Positions 5,653 through 16,050 of a stretch of DNA of 47,813 bases are shown here, in pieces. The notes beneath the pieces were generated by a model, which saw nothing but the letters and a program-made list of their open reading frames with translations, was not told where the DNA came from and did not search any database. Source of the stretch: a virus; IMG/VR virus record IMGVR_UViG_3300027743_000010, positions 1-47,813 of that record, one strand, 5' to 3'. The stretch's first letter is position 1. Every line of letters begins with the position of its first letter. Position numbers and translations under genes: made by a program.

Positions 5653-8473
5653 GCCCGTCTCCAAGTATGTCATCAATCGGCTTATCCCGATTAGACTTAG
5701 GTGATTTTAAATCAGGATTACGTAACTCTCGATATTTCTTATCTGCAATATCATATAATGCATCAAATACTGCTCTTTGAGAGTCATTCACAGCATTATC
5801 TGCCATAGTTCCAATGTCATCTCTATTATTACGTGCAATTTCCAAATCAGTCATATCTGCTATATGTTGTTTAACTTTTTCTATTAATGATTTACCTACA
5901 TCAAATTTATCTCCACGTTCTAGCGAATCCCACAAATCATCAGTCACTTCAGTCAATTCAGCGGGTAGACGTTTTATAGGAGTAGTAGATTTTGATCCAT
6001 ACTTATGCATTATTTCATCGGTTGCAGTTGGTTTCTTAGATTGAAATTCAGCTTCTATCTCATCTTTTATTCCCTGTAATCTACCTGCAGGTTTGAATTC
6101 AGGATCAATCTGCATACCACGAGTTAGTTCAGCTTCAGTAGGTGGACGATTGAAATATCGACGCAGATTCCACCATAGTGTGTTGGGATCGAATTCACCT
6201 GATTCATCTCCTAATAGTTTCTTTCCAAGATCTTTAAGTTTCTTCCATGCATTCAGATCAGTAGCTTCAGGTGGATGCGCGTCCTCTGATTTAAGGAATT
6301 CAACTATCTGATCATCTATTACTTTAGATGGATCTACATCTTTTGGCTTAGTGAAATCAAATTCTCTCGGCCCACCAGCTTCAACACGCACGGCCATACG
6401 TGGATCCATTTGTCTAGGATTCATCACAGATTGTGATCTGATGGCATTGATATCACCTGATGGTTGAGTTAGATATCCATCAGGTAACTGTGAAAGAGCA
6501 TCCATCATAGGTGATGAAGGTAGCTTACCTTGCATAGCCTGTTCAAATCTAGAGCCTGTACCCTTAGATGGAGTTACTGCATTTAAATTAATTAGTTTTT
6601 CCTCAGCGATATTCATTTGTCGCTGAGCATCCATAGCTCCGTCCATATCACCAGCCGCGTGTAGTTCTACGGTTTTATCATACCATCGTTTTATTTCATT
6701 TTGTAGAACTTGAGCAGGAGTATTACCAAGATCGGCTAATCTTTCAGCTCTTTGTTCAGCAGTCAAGAATGGAGCTACAGCACCAGTAGTTTCACCGGGT
6801 TTTACTTGTCTTCTAACCGCCGCACCTAACTCCGCATCAGATGGATCACGTCCTAATAGTCTCTTAAGATTTTCAAACATTTCACCGGGAGTAAATGTAC
6901 CTGTTTCATTTCCACCAAATTCACTAGTTGCATCATTAACCATCTTCTTAAATTTACGGAAAATGTTAGTAGCTGAATCAAATTGAAATCCAGCAGCTGT
7001 CATTTTACTGAGTTCAGCAGGTGTAGGTGTTTTAGGCCACTTAATCTCCATATCGGGATTAATTGATGCACCACTAGTTTTAGCTACTTCAGGTACGTCA
7101 GGTTCACTAAAAGCTAATTCTTCACCAGCAGCATTCACCATTGGGGCTTCTTCAACAACAGTAGATTTCTTATTCCGCATATATTTTTCAAATGCGGTAA
7201 GTGGTCTACCGGGGTCTACTGCTGTAGTGGGAACAGGCTCAGGCACTTCTTCACCCATCATTCCATATTTATCCATTGCACTAAGAGGAGCTTCATTGAC
7301 AGTAACTGGAGGTGGAGTGTATTGTGGCCCATTTTTCCAATTCTGATAAGGCTCTAATATTTCTGCATCAGGCGGATTAAACTCAGATTCTAATATTGGA
7401 TCAGTAGTTTCATTAACAGTCGTTTCCTCAGGATCCCATGCATTACGATTAGTACTCTCTCTGAATTGTCTTAATTCAGGTACTTCTGAATCAGGTGGAT
7501 TGATTGGTGATTCCATTATAGGATCACGCGCGCCACCTACTCTAGTTGAGGATATACGAATGATAGGATCTTGTGCATCTGGTGAATTCCGACCCCAGAA
7601 ATCTTCTAATTCACCTCGTGTAATGGATCCGTCGATGTTGCGTATCCATTGTCCGCCACGTTCTATTGCACCACCAGCTGCACTTTCAATACCTTTAAGA
7701 AATTTAGGTGCTCCACCATACTTAGCACCAAGTACAGCAGCAGGAAATCCACCGTATTTATATCCGGCAGCACCAGCAAGAGTTCTAGTTCCAATATCTG
7801 TAAGTGGGGAATAATTCTTCATTACTCTGCCACCAAACTCAACACCTCTACCTACTCCCTTAGCTAAATCTACTCCAGAAGGTAATCCAGGTACATTACC
7901 AAATAAACCTTCTGTCATGGCAGGTTGACCTGTCATTTGTCCTAATGCTTCACCAAATTCATATGGATGCGCGCCTGATTCCTTACCTAATTCAATTAAA
8001 TGTCCTATTGATGGAATTAGGTTCTTACCAGCTTCCTCTGCTGGCATATCTTTACCCATACCATAATGATATGCAGCATATCCTAATGGATTGGCAGTTG
8101 CCATCATTTTGGCACCTTCCATCAATCCATGAGGTAAATTTACTATAGCACCATGAAGCCATCCTCTAGATGATTCATCAGAGGCGCGCATAGCTTCGCC
8201 ACCAAACATAGATTTAGTGAATCCACTCATCCAATCTGTTGGCCCAGTATATGGTGGTGGTTGCTCAGGTGGAGCCGCTGATATAGGTGGCCCAACTTCC
8301 TGTGATTCAGATTCATTAATATTCGCATTAGCCCTACCCAGAGCAGTTTTTACTTCATCTGGATATGCTGCCTTAAATTCTTTAATAAATGTTGCAATAT
8401 TTTCTTCAGGTTCGCCGGCATCAATCATTCTCTGAATACCAGCTTCAATTCTAGTTTGAGGTTCTTGAGCCAT
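5639..8473 (-). CDS. Large internal virion / ejection protein candidate
   Basis: A 944-residue protein, the last and largest gene of the virion block. The first 240 residues are Gly/Ala-rich with short amphipathic stretches (for example GYKYGGFPAAVLGAKYGG). The middle is Pro/Glu-rich with recurring blocks of the form DPI.ES..NPPD-E-PE (about 300-375). Two related segments of the form (D)WWNLRRYFNR / ENLKRLLGRDPSDAELG occur near 530-560 and 770-800, so part of the protein is duplicated. No enzyme motif is visible. Location after the tail fibres and two other low-complexity proteins matches the ejection-protein block of podoviruses. Its stop overlaps the convergent plus-strand gene. Confidence 0.6.
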   Translation of the reverse strand: MAQEPQTRIEAGIQRMIDAGEPEENIATFIKEFKAAYPDEVKTALGRANANINESESQEVGPPISAAPPEQPPPYTGPTDWMSGFTKSMFGGEAMRASDESSRGWLHGAIVNLPHGLMEGAKMMATANPLGYAAYHYGMGKDMPAEEAGKNLIPSIGHLIELGKESGAHPYEFGEALGQMTGQPAMTEGLFGNVPGLPSGVDLAKGVGRGVEFGGRVMKNYSPLTDIGTRTLAGAAGYKYGGFPAAVLGAKYGGAPKFLKGIESAAGGAIERGGQWIRNIDGSITRGELEDFWGRNSPDAQDPIIRISSTRVGGARDPIMESPINPPDSEVPELRQFRESTNRNAWDPEETTVNETTDPILESEFNPPDAEILEPYQNWKNGPQYTPPPVTVNEAPLSAMDKYGMMGEEVPEPVPTTAVDPGRPLTAFEKYMRNKKSTVVEEAPMVNAAGEELAFSEPDVPEVAKTSGASINPDMEIKWPKTPTPAELSKMTAAGFQFDSATNIFRKFKKMVNDATSEFGGNETGTFTPGEMFENLKRLLGRDPSDAELGAAVRRQVKPGETTGAVAPFLTAEQRAERLADLGNTPAQVLQNEIKRWYDKTVELHAAGDMDGAMDAQRQMNIAEEKLINLNAVTPSKGTGSRFEQAMQGKLPSSPMMDALSQLPDGYLTQPSGDINAIRSQSVMNPRQMDPRMAVRVEAGGPREFDFTKPKDVDPSKVIDDQIVEFLKSEDAHPPEATDLNAWKKLKDLGKKLLGDESGEFDPNTLWWNLRRYFNRPPTEAELTRGMQIDPEFKPAGRLQGIKDEIEAEFQSKKPTATDEIMHKYGSKSTTPIKRLPAELTEVTDDLWDSLERGDKFDVGKSLIEKVKQHIADMTDLEIARNNRDDIGTMADNAVNDSQRAVFDALYDIADKKYRELRNPDLKSPKSNRDKPIDDILGDGPKKK

Positions 8474-9849
8474 TATAAACCTCCATACTTTCTAAGCATT
8501 TCACCAGTAGTAGGTTTTCCTTTAGGAGTGACGGCGACATTTTCTTCACCTTCACCCGGTTGCATAACCTTCTCTAGTTTTTCCATAATTGCAATTAGTT
8601 CAGCAGTTAATTCTCCGGGTTCCCTCGCCCAGTCTAATGTAGATGCAGCACTTTCAAGTACATCTAATTCTCTACCTGTCAACTGTCCGAATCCAGTTGC
8701 ACCAGTCTTAGATTGTGCTTTCATATCTCCAATTAATTCAAGAGTCAATAAATCTTTTAATCTCTTTTGTAATGCTACTGCACTACGTTGTGGAGATTCA
8801 GGTAGAAATTGAGCCGGATCCCAATTTTTCCAACCTGCTCCAACTCTAATTTTAGGATTCATCGTAGGTGATCCCTTAGCATCTTTTGGCATTACTAAGA
8901 AATCATCTTTAATTAATTTTAGTGCTCTGGCAGTCATACCACGAACACGTGCCAAATCATCTCCTCTAGCAGGAGCTACTTCACCAGGTGCTCTATTACC
9001 ACTCGGTACTTTCTTTATAGGTGTGCCACCTTGTACGGGTGTTTGTGTTGGAGTATCCGCGCGTGGATTAATAACTACTGGGTTACCCTTTTCATCAACA
9101 TTCAATATAGCACCAGAGGCTATATTTCTTGCATTGGCAGCAGCAGCCATAGTTTCAGTTCTTTCCTGAGCTGCAATCAATTTAGTCATATCACTGACTC
9201 TGTCAGTATCAATTTTAGTAACTACAACTTCACCAGTTCGGGGATTTACATATTTTACTTTAGTACCAGTGAAATCAAACTTCAAATCAGGATTCGTATA
9301 TTTGAGATTTTGCAAATCTACGTTTTGTTGTTTGATATCTTCAGTAGCTTTATTCTTCCGTTCAGTTTCATCTAGCCGCCGCGTATCATTTCGTTCTTTT
9401 ATTTCAAGAGCCGCTAGATTACGTGAATTTATGTTTCGCTGATTTTCTTGAGTAGAAGCCACTTCAGCAGGCTTAATCTGTTCTTTCCAATCCTCTAGTT
9501 CACGATTGTATCCCGCGTATTTAGCTTTCTCAGCAGCATCCTGACCACCAGCAATATGACGACGTACATTACCTAGATACGCGCCAGCACCAGCCAATTT
9601 ATCCATGAAAGTGGGATCACCACGTTCAGGAAACTGATCTAGTAACTGTTTGAATCGTTCACTAGCTACTGTTTCAGGTGCATATAATGGATCTGGAGGT
9701 TGATCCATAACACTAGCTACTCTAATGTTTTGAATGTCATTTTGGGGTTCAAATAGATCATCATATGAACCTTCATACAAATCAGGTTCAGGTAAACCAA
9801 ATTCAAATGGTCTCTTAGGTCTATTGCTGCCAAGTGGATAAATAGCCAT
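8473..9849 (-). CDS. Internal virion / ejection protein candidate
   Basis: A 458-residue protein, directly followed by the 944-residue protein (one base shared). Residues about 100-190 are strongly charged and helical (QENQRNINSRNLAALEIKER and following), suggesting a long coiled coil. The C-terminal 150 residues form a second helical region ending in GEMLRKYGGL. A very similar ending, DEIMHKYGS, and DKYGMMG and EKYMRNK motifs occur in the neighbouring protein, hinting at shared short linear motifs. No transglycosylase signature is seen. Assignment rests on position and composition. Confidence 0.5.
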   Translation of the reverse strand: MAIYPLGSNRPKRPFEFGLPEPDLYEGSYDDLFEPQNDIQNIRVASVMDQPPDPLYAPETVASERFKQLLDQFPERGDPTFMDKLAGAGAYLGNVRRHIAGGQDAAEKAKYAGYNRELEDWKEQIKPAEVASTQENQRNINSRNLAALEIKERNDTRRLDETERKNKATEDIKQQNVDLQNLKYTNPDLKFDFTGTKVKYVNPRTGEVVVTKIDTDRVSDMTKLIAAQERTETMAAAANARNIASGAILNVDEKGNPVVINPRADTPTQTPVQGGTPIKKVPSGNRAPGEVAPARGDDLARVRGMTARALKLIKDDFLVMPKDAKGSPTMNPKIRVGAGWKNWDPAQFLPESPQRSAVALQKRLKDLLTLELIGDMKAQSKTGATGFGQLTGRELDVLESAASTLDWAREPGELTAELIAIMEKLEKVMQPGEGEENVAVTPKGKPTTGEMLRKYGGL

Positions 9850-9851
9850 GA

Positions 9852-10982
9852 TTAAGGCCTATTCTGTGTTGGGGCTATTGGATATCCACCAGCTATTGGT
9901 CTACTAGGTAATGGGCCAACAGGTTTCTTAGGCCTGTTTCTAAATTGATTAACAATTCCAGTACCCACATTAATGTAATCCATTACATCATTAACTCTGT
10001 TATTGAATTGATCATACGCGCCGGTCAAATTCTGGATTTGAGTACCAGCATTCAATAGATTTGTACCATGTCCAGCAGCCTGATTAGCTGCATTTAATGC
10101 TTGAGTACCAAACATATTAGCCATACCTGGAGTGGCTCCATACATTCCAGCTTTACCAGCTAATGAACTCTGTAAACCCTGTAATCCGAACTGTTTACCC
10201 TTATTACGAGCTTCAGCTAATGTCGCCTCTACATTCTGTGTTGCATCAGCACTAGCCTGACCTCTCTCCCTAGCCATCTTCACTAGTGATGCATTAGCAT
10301 TAGGTGAATATCCACCTTGTAGCGATCGATTCCTCTGTATTTCTCTCTCAGCGTTAGCATACGCAGCTCTGATTGGGCTAACACCTCTAGCGCGCATATT
10401 TGCTATGTCTTCTTTTGAATATCCACCAGTTGTAGCGAATTCTCCATAGGTAGACATTTCTCCTTGCTGCCCACCACTACTATCCCCCGGCCCTCTTTCA
10501 CCCCGTTCATATGCAGCATGCCAATCACCTATATTTCCTCTATTTTGCCATTGTGCTGGCCCACCCCATGCGCCTAAATCAACTGTTTCACCATTAGGCA
10601 TTAACATGCGCGGCCGTAAATCACCCCTAGCCTCATTTTGCAAATGTATTCCCATCGCTTGCAATTGAGGTTGAGCAGCTTTAAGAGCTTCAGGAGTCAT
10701 TCCATTAGGGAATAACCTCATAATAGCTTCTTGACTAGGTGCCACTCCTTGAGGAGGAGGAACAGGCATAGTATTAGATGTGGGTGGCCTACTTTGAGGC
10801 ATACCCATTATGGTGTCATAACCCTGATTTATGTTACCATAATCATTCCAGCCCTGCTCATTAGCACGGCCCATATTTCGGAAAGATTCATCTATATATG
10901 GATTATATCTACTATCTATTTGTTGACGTAGAATATCCTCCTTGGTCATCTGTCTACCGCGAGGATCGGTTCCGTAAGCCAT
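9852..10982 (-). CDS. Internal virion / pilot-like protein
   Basis: A 376-residue protein rich in Gly, Ala, Gln and Asn. The N-terminus is Gln/Asn-rich, and the 270-330 region is an Ala/Gly helix-forming stretch (AGMYGATPGMANMFGTQALN and on) like the membrane-active segments of podovirus ejection proteins. Residues 200-260 carry AYANAEREIQRNRSL and ARERGQASADATQNVEATL, typical of the family of tail-needle or pilot proteins. First gene of a three-gene ejection-type set following the fibres. Confidence 0.5.
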   Translation of the reverse strand: MAYGTDPRGRQMTKEDILRQQIDSRYNPYIDESFRNMGRANEQGWNDYGNINQGYDTIMGMPQSRPPTSNTMPVPPPQGVAPSQEAIMRLFPNGMTPEALKAAQPQLQAMGIHLQNEARGDLRPRMLMPNGETVDLGAWGGPAQWQNRGNIGDWHAAYERGERGPGDSSGGQQGEMSTYGEFATTGGYSKEDIANMRARGVSPIRAAYANAEREIQRNRSLQGGYSPNANASLVKMARERGQASADATQNVEATLAEARNKGKQFGLQGLQSSLAGKAGMYGATPGMANMFGTQALNAANQAAGHGTNLLNAGTQIQNLTGAYDQFNNRVNDVMDYINVGTGIVNQFRNRPKKPVGPLPSRPIAGGYPIAPTQNRP

Positions 10983-10991
10983 AAGTTTCTC

Positions 10992-11771
10992 CTACATTAT
11001 GATGACAAATTGCGTGGTCTCGGTAGACACTGGTGCAGTAGATACAGACGAACTAAGTAGTTCAACGACGTATTGACTCGTTCTAATAGCCGGAAATGGT
11101 AATGATAGCGTTTCAATTACATCTTGAGTAACTCGAATATCAGTTGCTGCAGCAGGTTTAAATACAGCAACAGAAGCAACTGCATTATCAGTACCCCCCG
11201 AAAAATTCCATTGTGGATTAACAGTTGTAATAGTTGTTTGAATATCATATGCTGTAGCATTACCAGCATTTTTACTAAGATTAGGTAAATTAACTGTTAT
11301 TGTTGAAACAGTTGCATTACCATGACGTAAAGTAGCGATAACTAATGAATTATTAACAGCCGGAGTAACTGTTCCACCACTCAATGGCCCAGAAGTACCC
11401 CCTGCAAGACCATCTACTTTATCAAAGGGTGCGGTAGTATCAACATTTGCAAATGCATGTACAATTACAGTAGGCCATGAAGCAGCTGAAGAAGATACAG
11501 TAAAAGTATGACCTGCACCAACTATAGCATTTTTAGCATAAAAAAATTGAGTACCTGATGAGGAAAAATTACGATATACTGTTAATCCAATCCATGTATT
11601 TCCTTTATTATCACTAACCGAATTAGTAGGTATATTCCAATCAGCCCAACCAAATGACACAACAAGTAAATTAGCACCAGTTGTGTCAACAGTTGGAGTC
11701 GTTACTCCAGTAGTAGTCCAACCCGGACTAGAAAAATCTGCATAAGTTGATGCAATAAAAGCGATAGCCAT
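10992..11771 (-). CDS. Beta-sandwich virion surface protein
   Basis: A 259-residue Ser/Thr/Val-rich protein with evenly spaced beta strands and almost no charged helices, as in receptor-binding or decoration proteins. The last 50 residues carry an internal repeat: RVTQDVIETLSLPFPAIR is followed by TSQYVVELLSS, a pattern of the form (V)TQ/SQ-VVE-L that recurs in many phage surface proteins. Start overlaps the stop of its upstream neighbour. Likely a fibre-associated or host-adhesion protein. Confidence 0.5.
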   Translation of the reverse strand: MAIAFIASTYADFSSPGWTTTGVTTPTVDTTGANLLVVSFGWADWNIPTNSVSDNKGNTWIGLTVYRNFSSSGTQFFYAKNAIVGAGHTFTVSSSAASWPTVIVHAFANVDTTAPFDKVDGLAGGTSGPLSGGTVTPAVNNSLVIATLRHGNATVSTITVNLPNLSKNAGNATAYDIQTTITTVNPQWNFSGGTDNAVASVAVFKPAAATDIRVTQDVIETLSLPFPAIRTSQYVVELLSSSVSTAPVSTETTQFVIIM

Positions 11772-12832
11772 CAGACTGTTTTCTTATATCCGAATTCAGC
11801 CGCATTAAAATTAGCTTCAGTAATTGGAACACCCGGAGCTATTTCTGTAGCGATTTGAGTTCCATATGCATAACTAGTTCCCGGATTTATATTTGATCCA
11901 GTATTATTCGTTCCACTATGTCGAATTACTGGCGCTATACTAGCCGGCCCCGCATCCATCTTCTTCAAATTCAAATTATGCTGAATACCATACAATGTAG
12001 CTCCAACGACGGGTGCATCTTGTGTTACAAATGTATCGATTGCATTTAATGTAGAAGTTGAATTATAATCAATGTCATCGTTAGGATTAATATCATCTAC
12101 AACTTGATAATTAAGAGCAGAAGAAGGAGTCCATCCAGTAGTAGTACCAGCAGCGGTGGGTAAACGCGCATCTACTCGCACATCTCCCAAGAAATTATTC
12201 CAAGGAGCGGCACCAGTAGCATCACAAATATAAATATCATCATAAGTAAAACTTCTACCAGAACTTGCATTAGTACTAGCATCAGCTATATGTTGTCCAA
12301 AAATAATAGTAGGAAAGGATGTTCCTGAAATATTTAATGTATCTAATCCAGTTAAACTAAGTACAGATATACCGTTATATTGAACATCTATTGTTCCACC
12401 AGAATTAGCTATAAAAATCTTACATTCAATATAAGTAAATACACCTGTAGATAAAGGAGTAGATACTGTACCAATTGTAGCAGCTCCACGTGTTACTGCC
12501 ATTGTTAAATCTGAATTTAATTTTAATGCATTATTTAATGTAGCTGTATTATCAAGTATTGCTGCAATTTGAGTCGAAACTGATAATACTGCACTTGGAT
12601 TGAATGCAAATCCCATTATAATAGTATTACCGACAATATTTAGTGATTTAGAAAGATATCCTTGGGGTGCATTATAAGTTCCAGTAACCCATCGAAATCC
12701 ACTAGAACTATGTCGTCCAAATGAACCTATAGCAATAGTACCACTTGCACCACTAACACCAGATGATCCCCATTTTTCATTAATATCAGCAGTTAGATAA
12801 TGATCGAATGAATCCATGAATAGGAGGGCCAT
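11771..12832 (-). CDS. Lectin-like tail protein
   Basis: A 353-residue protein opening MALLFMDSFDHY, a start I have seen in many environmental phage tail proteins. The first 210 residues have the strand pattern of a concanavalin/LamG-like jelly roll (TYIECKIFIANSGGTIDVQY, then FTYDDIYICDATG with an Asp pair). The rest is a separate beta domain. It probably binds host surface glycans. The domain name is inferred from pattern, not from a search. Confidence 0.5.
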   Translation of the reverse strand: MALLFMDSFDHYLTADINEKWGSSGVSGASGTIAIGSFGRHSSSGFRWVTGTYNAPQGYLSKSLNIVGNTIIMGFAFNPSAVLSVSTQIAAILDNTATLNNALKLNSDLTMAVTRGAATIGTVSTPLSTGVFTYIECKIFIANSGGTIDVQYNGISVLSLTGLDTLNISGTSFPTIIFGQHIADASTNASSGRSFTYDDIYICDATGAAPWNNFLGDVRVDARLPTAAGTTTGWTPSSALNYQVVDDINPNDDIDYNSTSTLNAIDTFVTQDAPVVGATLYGIQHNLNLKKMDAGPASIAPVIRHSGTNNTGSNINPGTSYAYGTQIATEIAPGVPITEANFNAAEFGYKKTV

Positions 12833-12834
12833 GA

Positions 12835-13974
12835 TTACTCCGGTTTTACGACTGAAAATTGAATTGCTTCTCGATTAGTGACTAAAGCTGATGCACCATC
12901 ATCTAATTTATTAATTCTAAATCCAAAATCCGGAAAAACGGTAGAACTAGTAGTAAATGCACCTAAGTCAGTTCGAGTTGCACCTAGTAAATAAAATGGA
13001 AATGTTAATCTAAAACTAGAATTTAAAAATGTAATAGTTTGAATAGTTCTATTTCCAGTTGTAGTAGGTCTATATGATATTGCATATTCAGTATTAGCTT
13101 GCAATTCTGTTTCAGCAATATCTATAATAGTATATCCAGCAATACTTCCAACTAATCCTACAGATGTGGCAAGTAAAGTTGTAGTTACTAAATTAGTAAC
13201 AGTAGTAAGTGGATTCTGTATTAAATGTACAGTTGCATCCTCCCCAGAATCTTGCTCACCTGCGGTAATATAAAGAGCATTAATTGTACATTTAAATGGA
13301 ACTTTAAAAATAAGAGCATATTCATCAGGAGTTGAACCTGAATTAAGTGTAGTAACTGATGTTATAGATGATGGAATCATAAAATCACCAAAATATCCCA
13401 TAGTACCATCATCAAATTGAATAGCAATACAAGGTGCATGATTATTAGTAGCATTTCTGGTTGGGCCAGCTCCTATATCAACAGTAATATAGGGAAAATT
13501 TCCTGTAAGACCATCAACAGAAGTGGTATTAATATTTAATGAATCAGTTCCATTTCTAACGGTCATTTCAATTATAATTCCAATTATATCACCATGATTA
13601 ATTGTTTTAGTTCCAGATGACATTAATACTTCTTTAACACTATCACTTGGAATTGTATCAGTTCCTTGTACTAAATCATCATATACATCATAAGTTCCAT
13701 CTTCGATTCCAGTACCAGTATTAATGTCTTGAATTCCTACTCGTATTGTAGAACCTACCGAAGCCCAAACTTGTGTTCCTGGTATAAAATATATTTTACC
13801 ACCAGCAGAAGAAATAGTCTTACTAGTACCCAGACCAGAAGTAAGATATATTTTACCAATAAAACATAGACTTTCACCTACAGCATTTATCTGAAATACA
13901 TCGCTAACCATTCCATAATTTAAAAAAGGTCTAATTAACAAACCTAAATTATTAAAAAGAGATGTTAATGCCAT
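12835..13974 (-). CDS. Tail or fibre-associated protein, unknown family
   Basis: A 379-residue beta-rich protein lying between the second fibre and the lectin-like protein. Two halves each resemble a surface beta domain: residues 20-175 and 190-375. The second contains LQANTEYAISYRPTTTGNRT, typical of jelly-roll or fibronectin-like carbohydrate-binding folds. No catalytic motif is seen. Start codons of the neighbours are two to three bases away, so it is part of the same transcript. Confidence 0.45.
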   Translation of the reverse strand: MALTSLFNNLGLLIRPFLNYGMVSDVFQINAVGESLCFIGKIYLTSGLGTSKTISSAGGKIYFIPGTQVWASVGSTIRVGIQDINTGTGIEDGTYDVYDDLVQGTDTIPSDSVKEVLMSSGTKTINHGDIIGIIIEMTVRNGTDSLNINTTSVDGLTGNFPYITVDIGAGPTRNATNNHAPCIAIQFDDGTMGYFGDFMIPSSITSVTTLNSGSTPDEYALIFKVPFKCTINALYITAGEQDSGEDATVHLIQNPLTTVTNLVTTTLLATSVGLVGSIAGYTIIDIAETELQANTEYAISYRPTTTGNRTIQTITFLNSSFRLTFPFYLLGATRTDLGAFTTSSTVFPDFGFRINKLDDGASALVTNREAIQFSVVKPE

Positions 13975-13976
13975 AA

Positions 13977-15731
13977 TTAAGCCGACACTTTCAAATTCAT
14001 AGAAATCTTTTTAATGGTTGACACTGAATCTACATTAAATGCTAAGATATCACCTGCCGTAATTGATATAGTCCATCCAGTTAATGTAGTACTTTGATTC
14101 TTAATTGCTGAACTGATGGTTGGTTTAGCAGATGCAGTAATAGAATCACCAACTACAGGTGGATAATTTGCATATGTATCTTTCCATACATCAAATACAA
14201 TACTCCCAGATACATCAGCTAAAAGAGTCCATCCCGTGATAGTACACGCGAATGGAATCTCAATATATCCCTTCAATCCAGTTGTAAGAACTGATCCACC
14301 ACCATCTACTGTAACTCCAATTAATCCAGCTCTAGCTGCTCCAACAGATCCATTTGCAGCTAATGTAATTCTACCCTTAGAATCGACTGTAATATTAGCG
14401 TTAGTATACGCGCCGGGAGTTACTGCTGTATTAGCCAATGTAGCCGCTACTGAACCTGATCCGGGGCCAGCGGTTACATCACCTGTTAACTGTGTAATTC
14501 CACTTCCACCAGCACTCCCATTTGAAGCGGCTGTAAGCCGTCCGTCAGCATCAACTGTTAAATTCGTATTTGTATAACTACCCGGTGTTACAGCTGTATT
14601 AGTTAATTCTGATGGGCCTACAGTCGATAATGTAGCTAATGTACCTAATCCTAAATTAGTACGCGCGGTTGCAGCAGAGTCTAGATCTGATAGATTGTTG
14701 GCCCGTTGCGCGTATCTAGCGTCTCCTTGAGCTTCACTAATTCCACCACCAGTTTGGCTGATATTTCCACCCTGAAATTCAATTGCATCGAGATAGAATC
14801 CCTGACCACCGCCGAATACACTGATACGAACTTGATCAATAGTTGAACCAGACGGAATAGCGAATGTAGTGACTGGAATTGCAACTAATTGATAATCGGC
14901 TGTAATTGATGAATCGAATCCAAATGTTCCAGTCCGATTGATTGTAACTGGATTACCTATCTGAACTCCTGCATTACGTAGAGTGATAGTAAGCCCGCGT
15001 CCGTTAGACCATGTAGCCTTGGATCGAATATAAAGAATCAGATTATTGAAATTATATGGAACTATTGTTCCAGTTCCTATCTGACCCTGAACATATCCAT
15101 TTACTGAAACTGCTGTTGCTTCGATATCCTTCGTCGATGGTGCTTTAGGATTATTCGTTGAACTAGTATTCCATCCTGTACCTGATGTAGTCCAATTCCA
15201 CTCTGCAGGGGATCCAGCCGCGTCTGCATACAATACTTCAGTAGTAATAGTTGGAGCCGTTGATGCAGCCTGAACTAATACAATACCTAATTTGAGCTGA
15301 GTAGCAGGATCAATATCTGGTTCAGATGGATTGACTGCCGGTGTACCAGTTTTCTTGAATACTACACTACTAGTATTGACACCAATCGCATCAAGACGTG
15401 GATTAGTTGGATTCGCGGCATCTAATGTGATTACAGTTTCTGGACTATTATATTGAACATTCTGAATGAAATATAATGCCGCCGAAACACGAAAATCATA
15501 GCCTGTAAGCCATGTTATGATACCACCACTGACTAGAAATGTACCGCTAGTATTACCCCCACTACCTCCACCACCTCCAGCATCACTAAATGATTCCCAA
15601 AGTGTACCGTTAGATCTCTCAGTGATTAGAGTATCGGTGGAATAATACAACGTACCCGGAGCTACAGCTGTAGCTAATGGTTTAGCAGAAGATGGCCCGC
15701 GTTGAATTACGTCTTGGAGTCTAGAAGCCAT
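13977..15731 (-). CDS. Tail fibre protein with repeated beta motifs
   Basis: A 584-residue fibre. The N-terminus has GTLYYSTDT...ERSNGT.WE followed by a poly-Gly linker, the same module as in the collagen-like fibre encoded at 16051-17706. The centre has two copies of a fibre repeat, NTAVTPG(S/A)YTN(T/A)N(L/I)TVD, each followed by (A)DGRLTAASNG or SKGRITLAANG. The C-terminal 120 residues look like a small receptor-binding head domain. The repeats are typical of trimeric phage fibres with triple beta-spiral or helix shafts. Confidence 0.7.
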   Translation of the reverse strand: MASRLQDVIQRGPSSAKPLATAVAPGTLYYSTDTLITERSNGTLWESFSDAGGGGGSGGNTSGTFLVSGGIITWLTGYDFRVSAALYFIQNVQYNSPETVITLDAANPTNPRLDAIGVNTSSVVFKKTGTPAVNPSEPDIDPATQLKLGIVLVQAASTAPTITTEVLYADAAGSPAEWNWTTSGTGWNTSSTNNPKAPSTKDIEATAVSVNGYVQGQIGTGTIVPYNFNNLILYIRSKATWSNGRGLTITLRNAGVQIGNPVTINRTGTFGFDSSITADYQLVAIPVTTFAIPSGSTIDQVRISVFGGGQGFYLDAIEFQGGNISQTGGGISEAQGDARYAQRANNLSDLDSAATARTNLGLGTLATLSTVGPSELTNTAVTPGSYTNTNLTVDADGRLTAASNGSAGGSGITQLTGDVTAGPGSGSVAATLANTAVTPGAYTNANITVDSKGRITLAANGSVGAARAGLIGVTVDGGGSVLTTGLKGYIEIPFACTITGWTLLADVSGSIVFDVWKDTYANYPPVVGDSITASAKPTISSAIKNQSTTLTGWTISITAGDILAFNVDSVSTIKKISMNLKVSA

Positions 15732-15744
15732 TATATTGTCTCAA

Positions 15745-16041
15745 CTAAAACGCACCGACACCCCATAATTGACGTAAAAATTGAGTAAAATTTTTAGGTT
15801 CAGGTAACGCTTGATTTCCAGAACCAATTTGAACTACTAATTGCTCCAAATCGGAAATACCAGATTTCAATATTGCAATTTCATTAGGTGTATAGCCTAA
15901 TTCAACTAAGCTAGCTTCATCTGAAGAATCAAGAAATCCCTTAAGTGTAGTTACATCTCCTGCTAATCGTTGGAATGCTCGGGCCATATCTCCAGCTCGA
16001 TTGTCAATTTCTTGTTTTGTAACTGGTAAGCCTACAGCCAT
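15745..16041 (-). CDS. Small coiled-coil virion protein
   Basis: A 98-residue helical protein (ITKQEIDN-type start, then DMARAFQRLAGDVTTLKGFL and ISDLEQLVVQIGSG). Genes of this kind lie between fibres in several podovirus-like genomes and may connect fibre subunits. The C-terminus FTQFLRQLWGVGAF is hydrophobic. No function can be read directly. Confidence 0.5.
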   Translation of the reverse strand: MAVGLPVTKQEIDNRAGDMARAFQRLAGDVTTLKGFLDSSDEASLVELGYTPNEIAILKSGISDLEQLVVQIGSGNQALPEPKNFTQFLRQLWGVGAF

Positions 16042-16050
16042 GTTATCTCC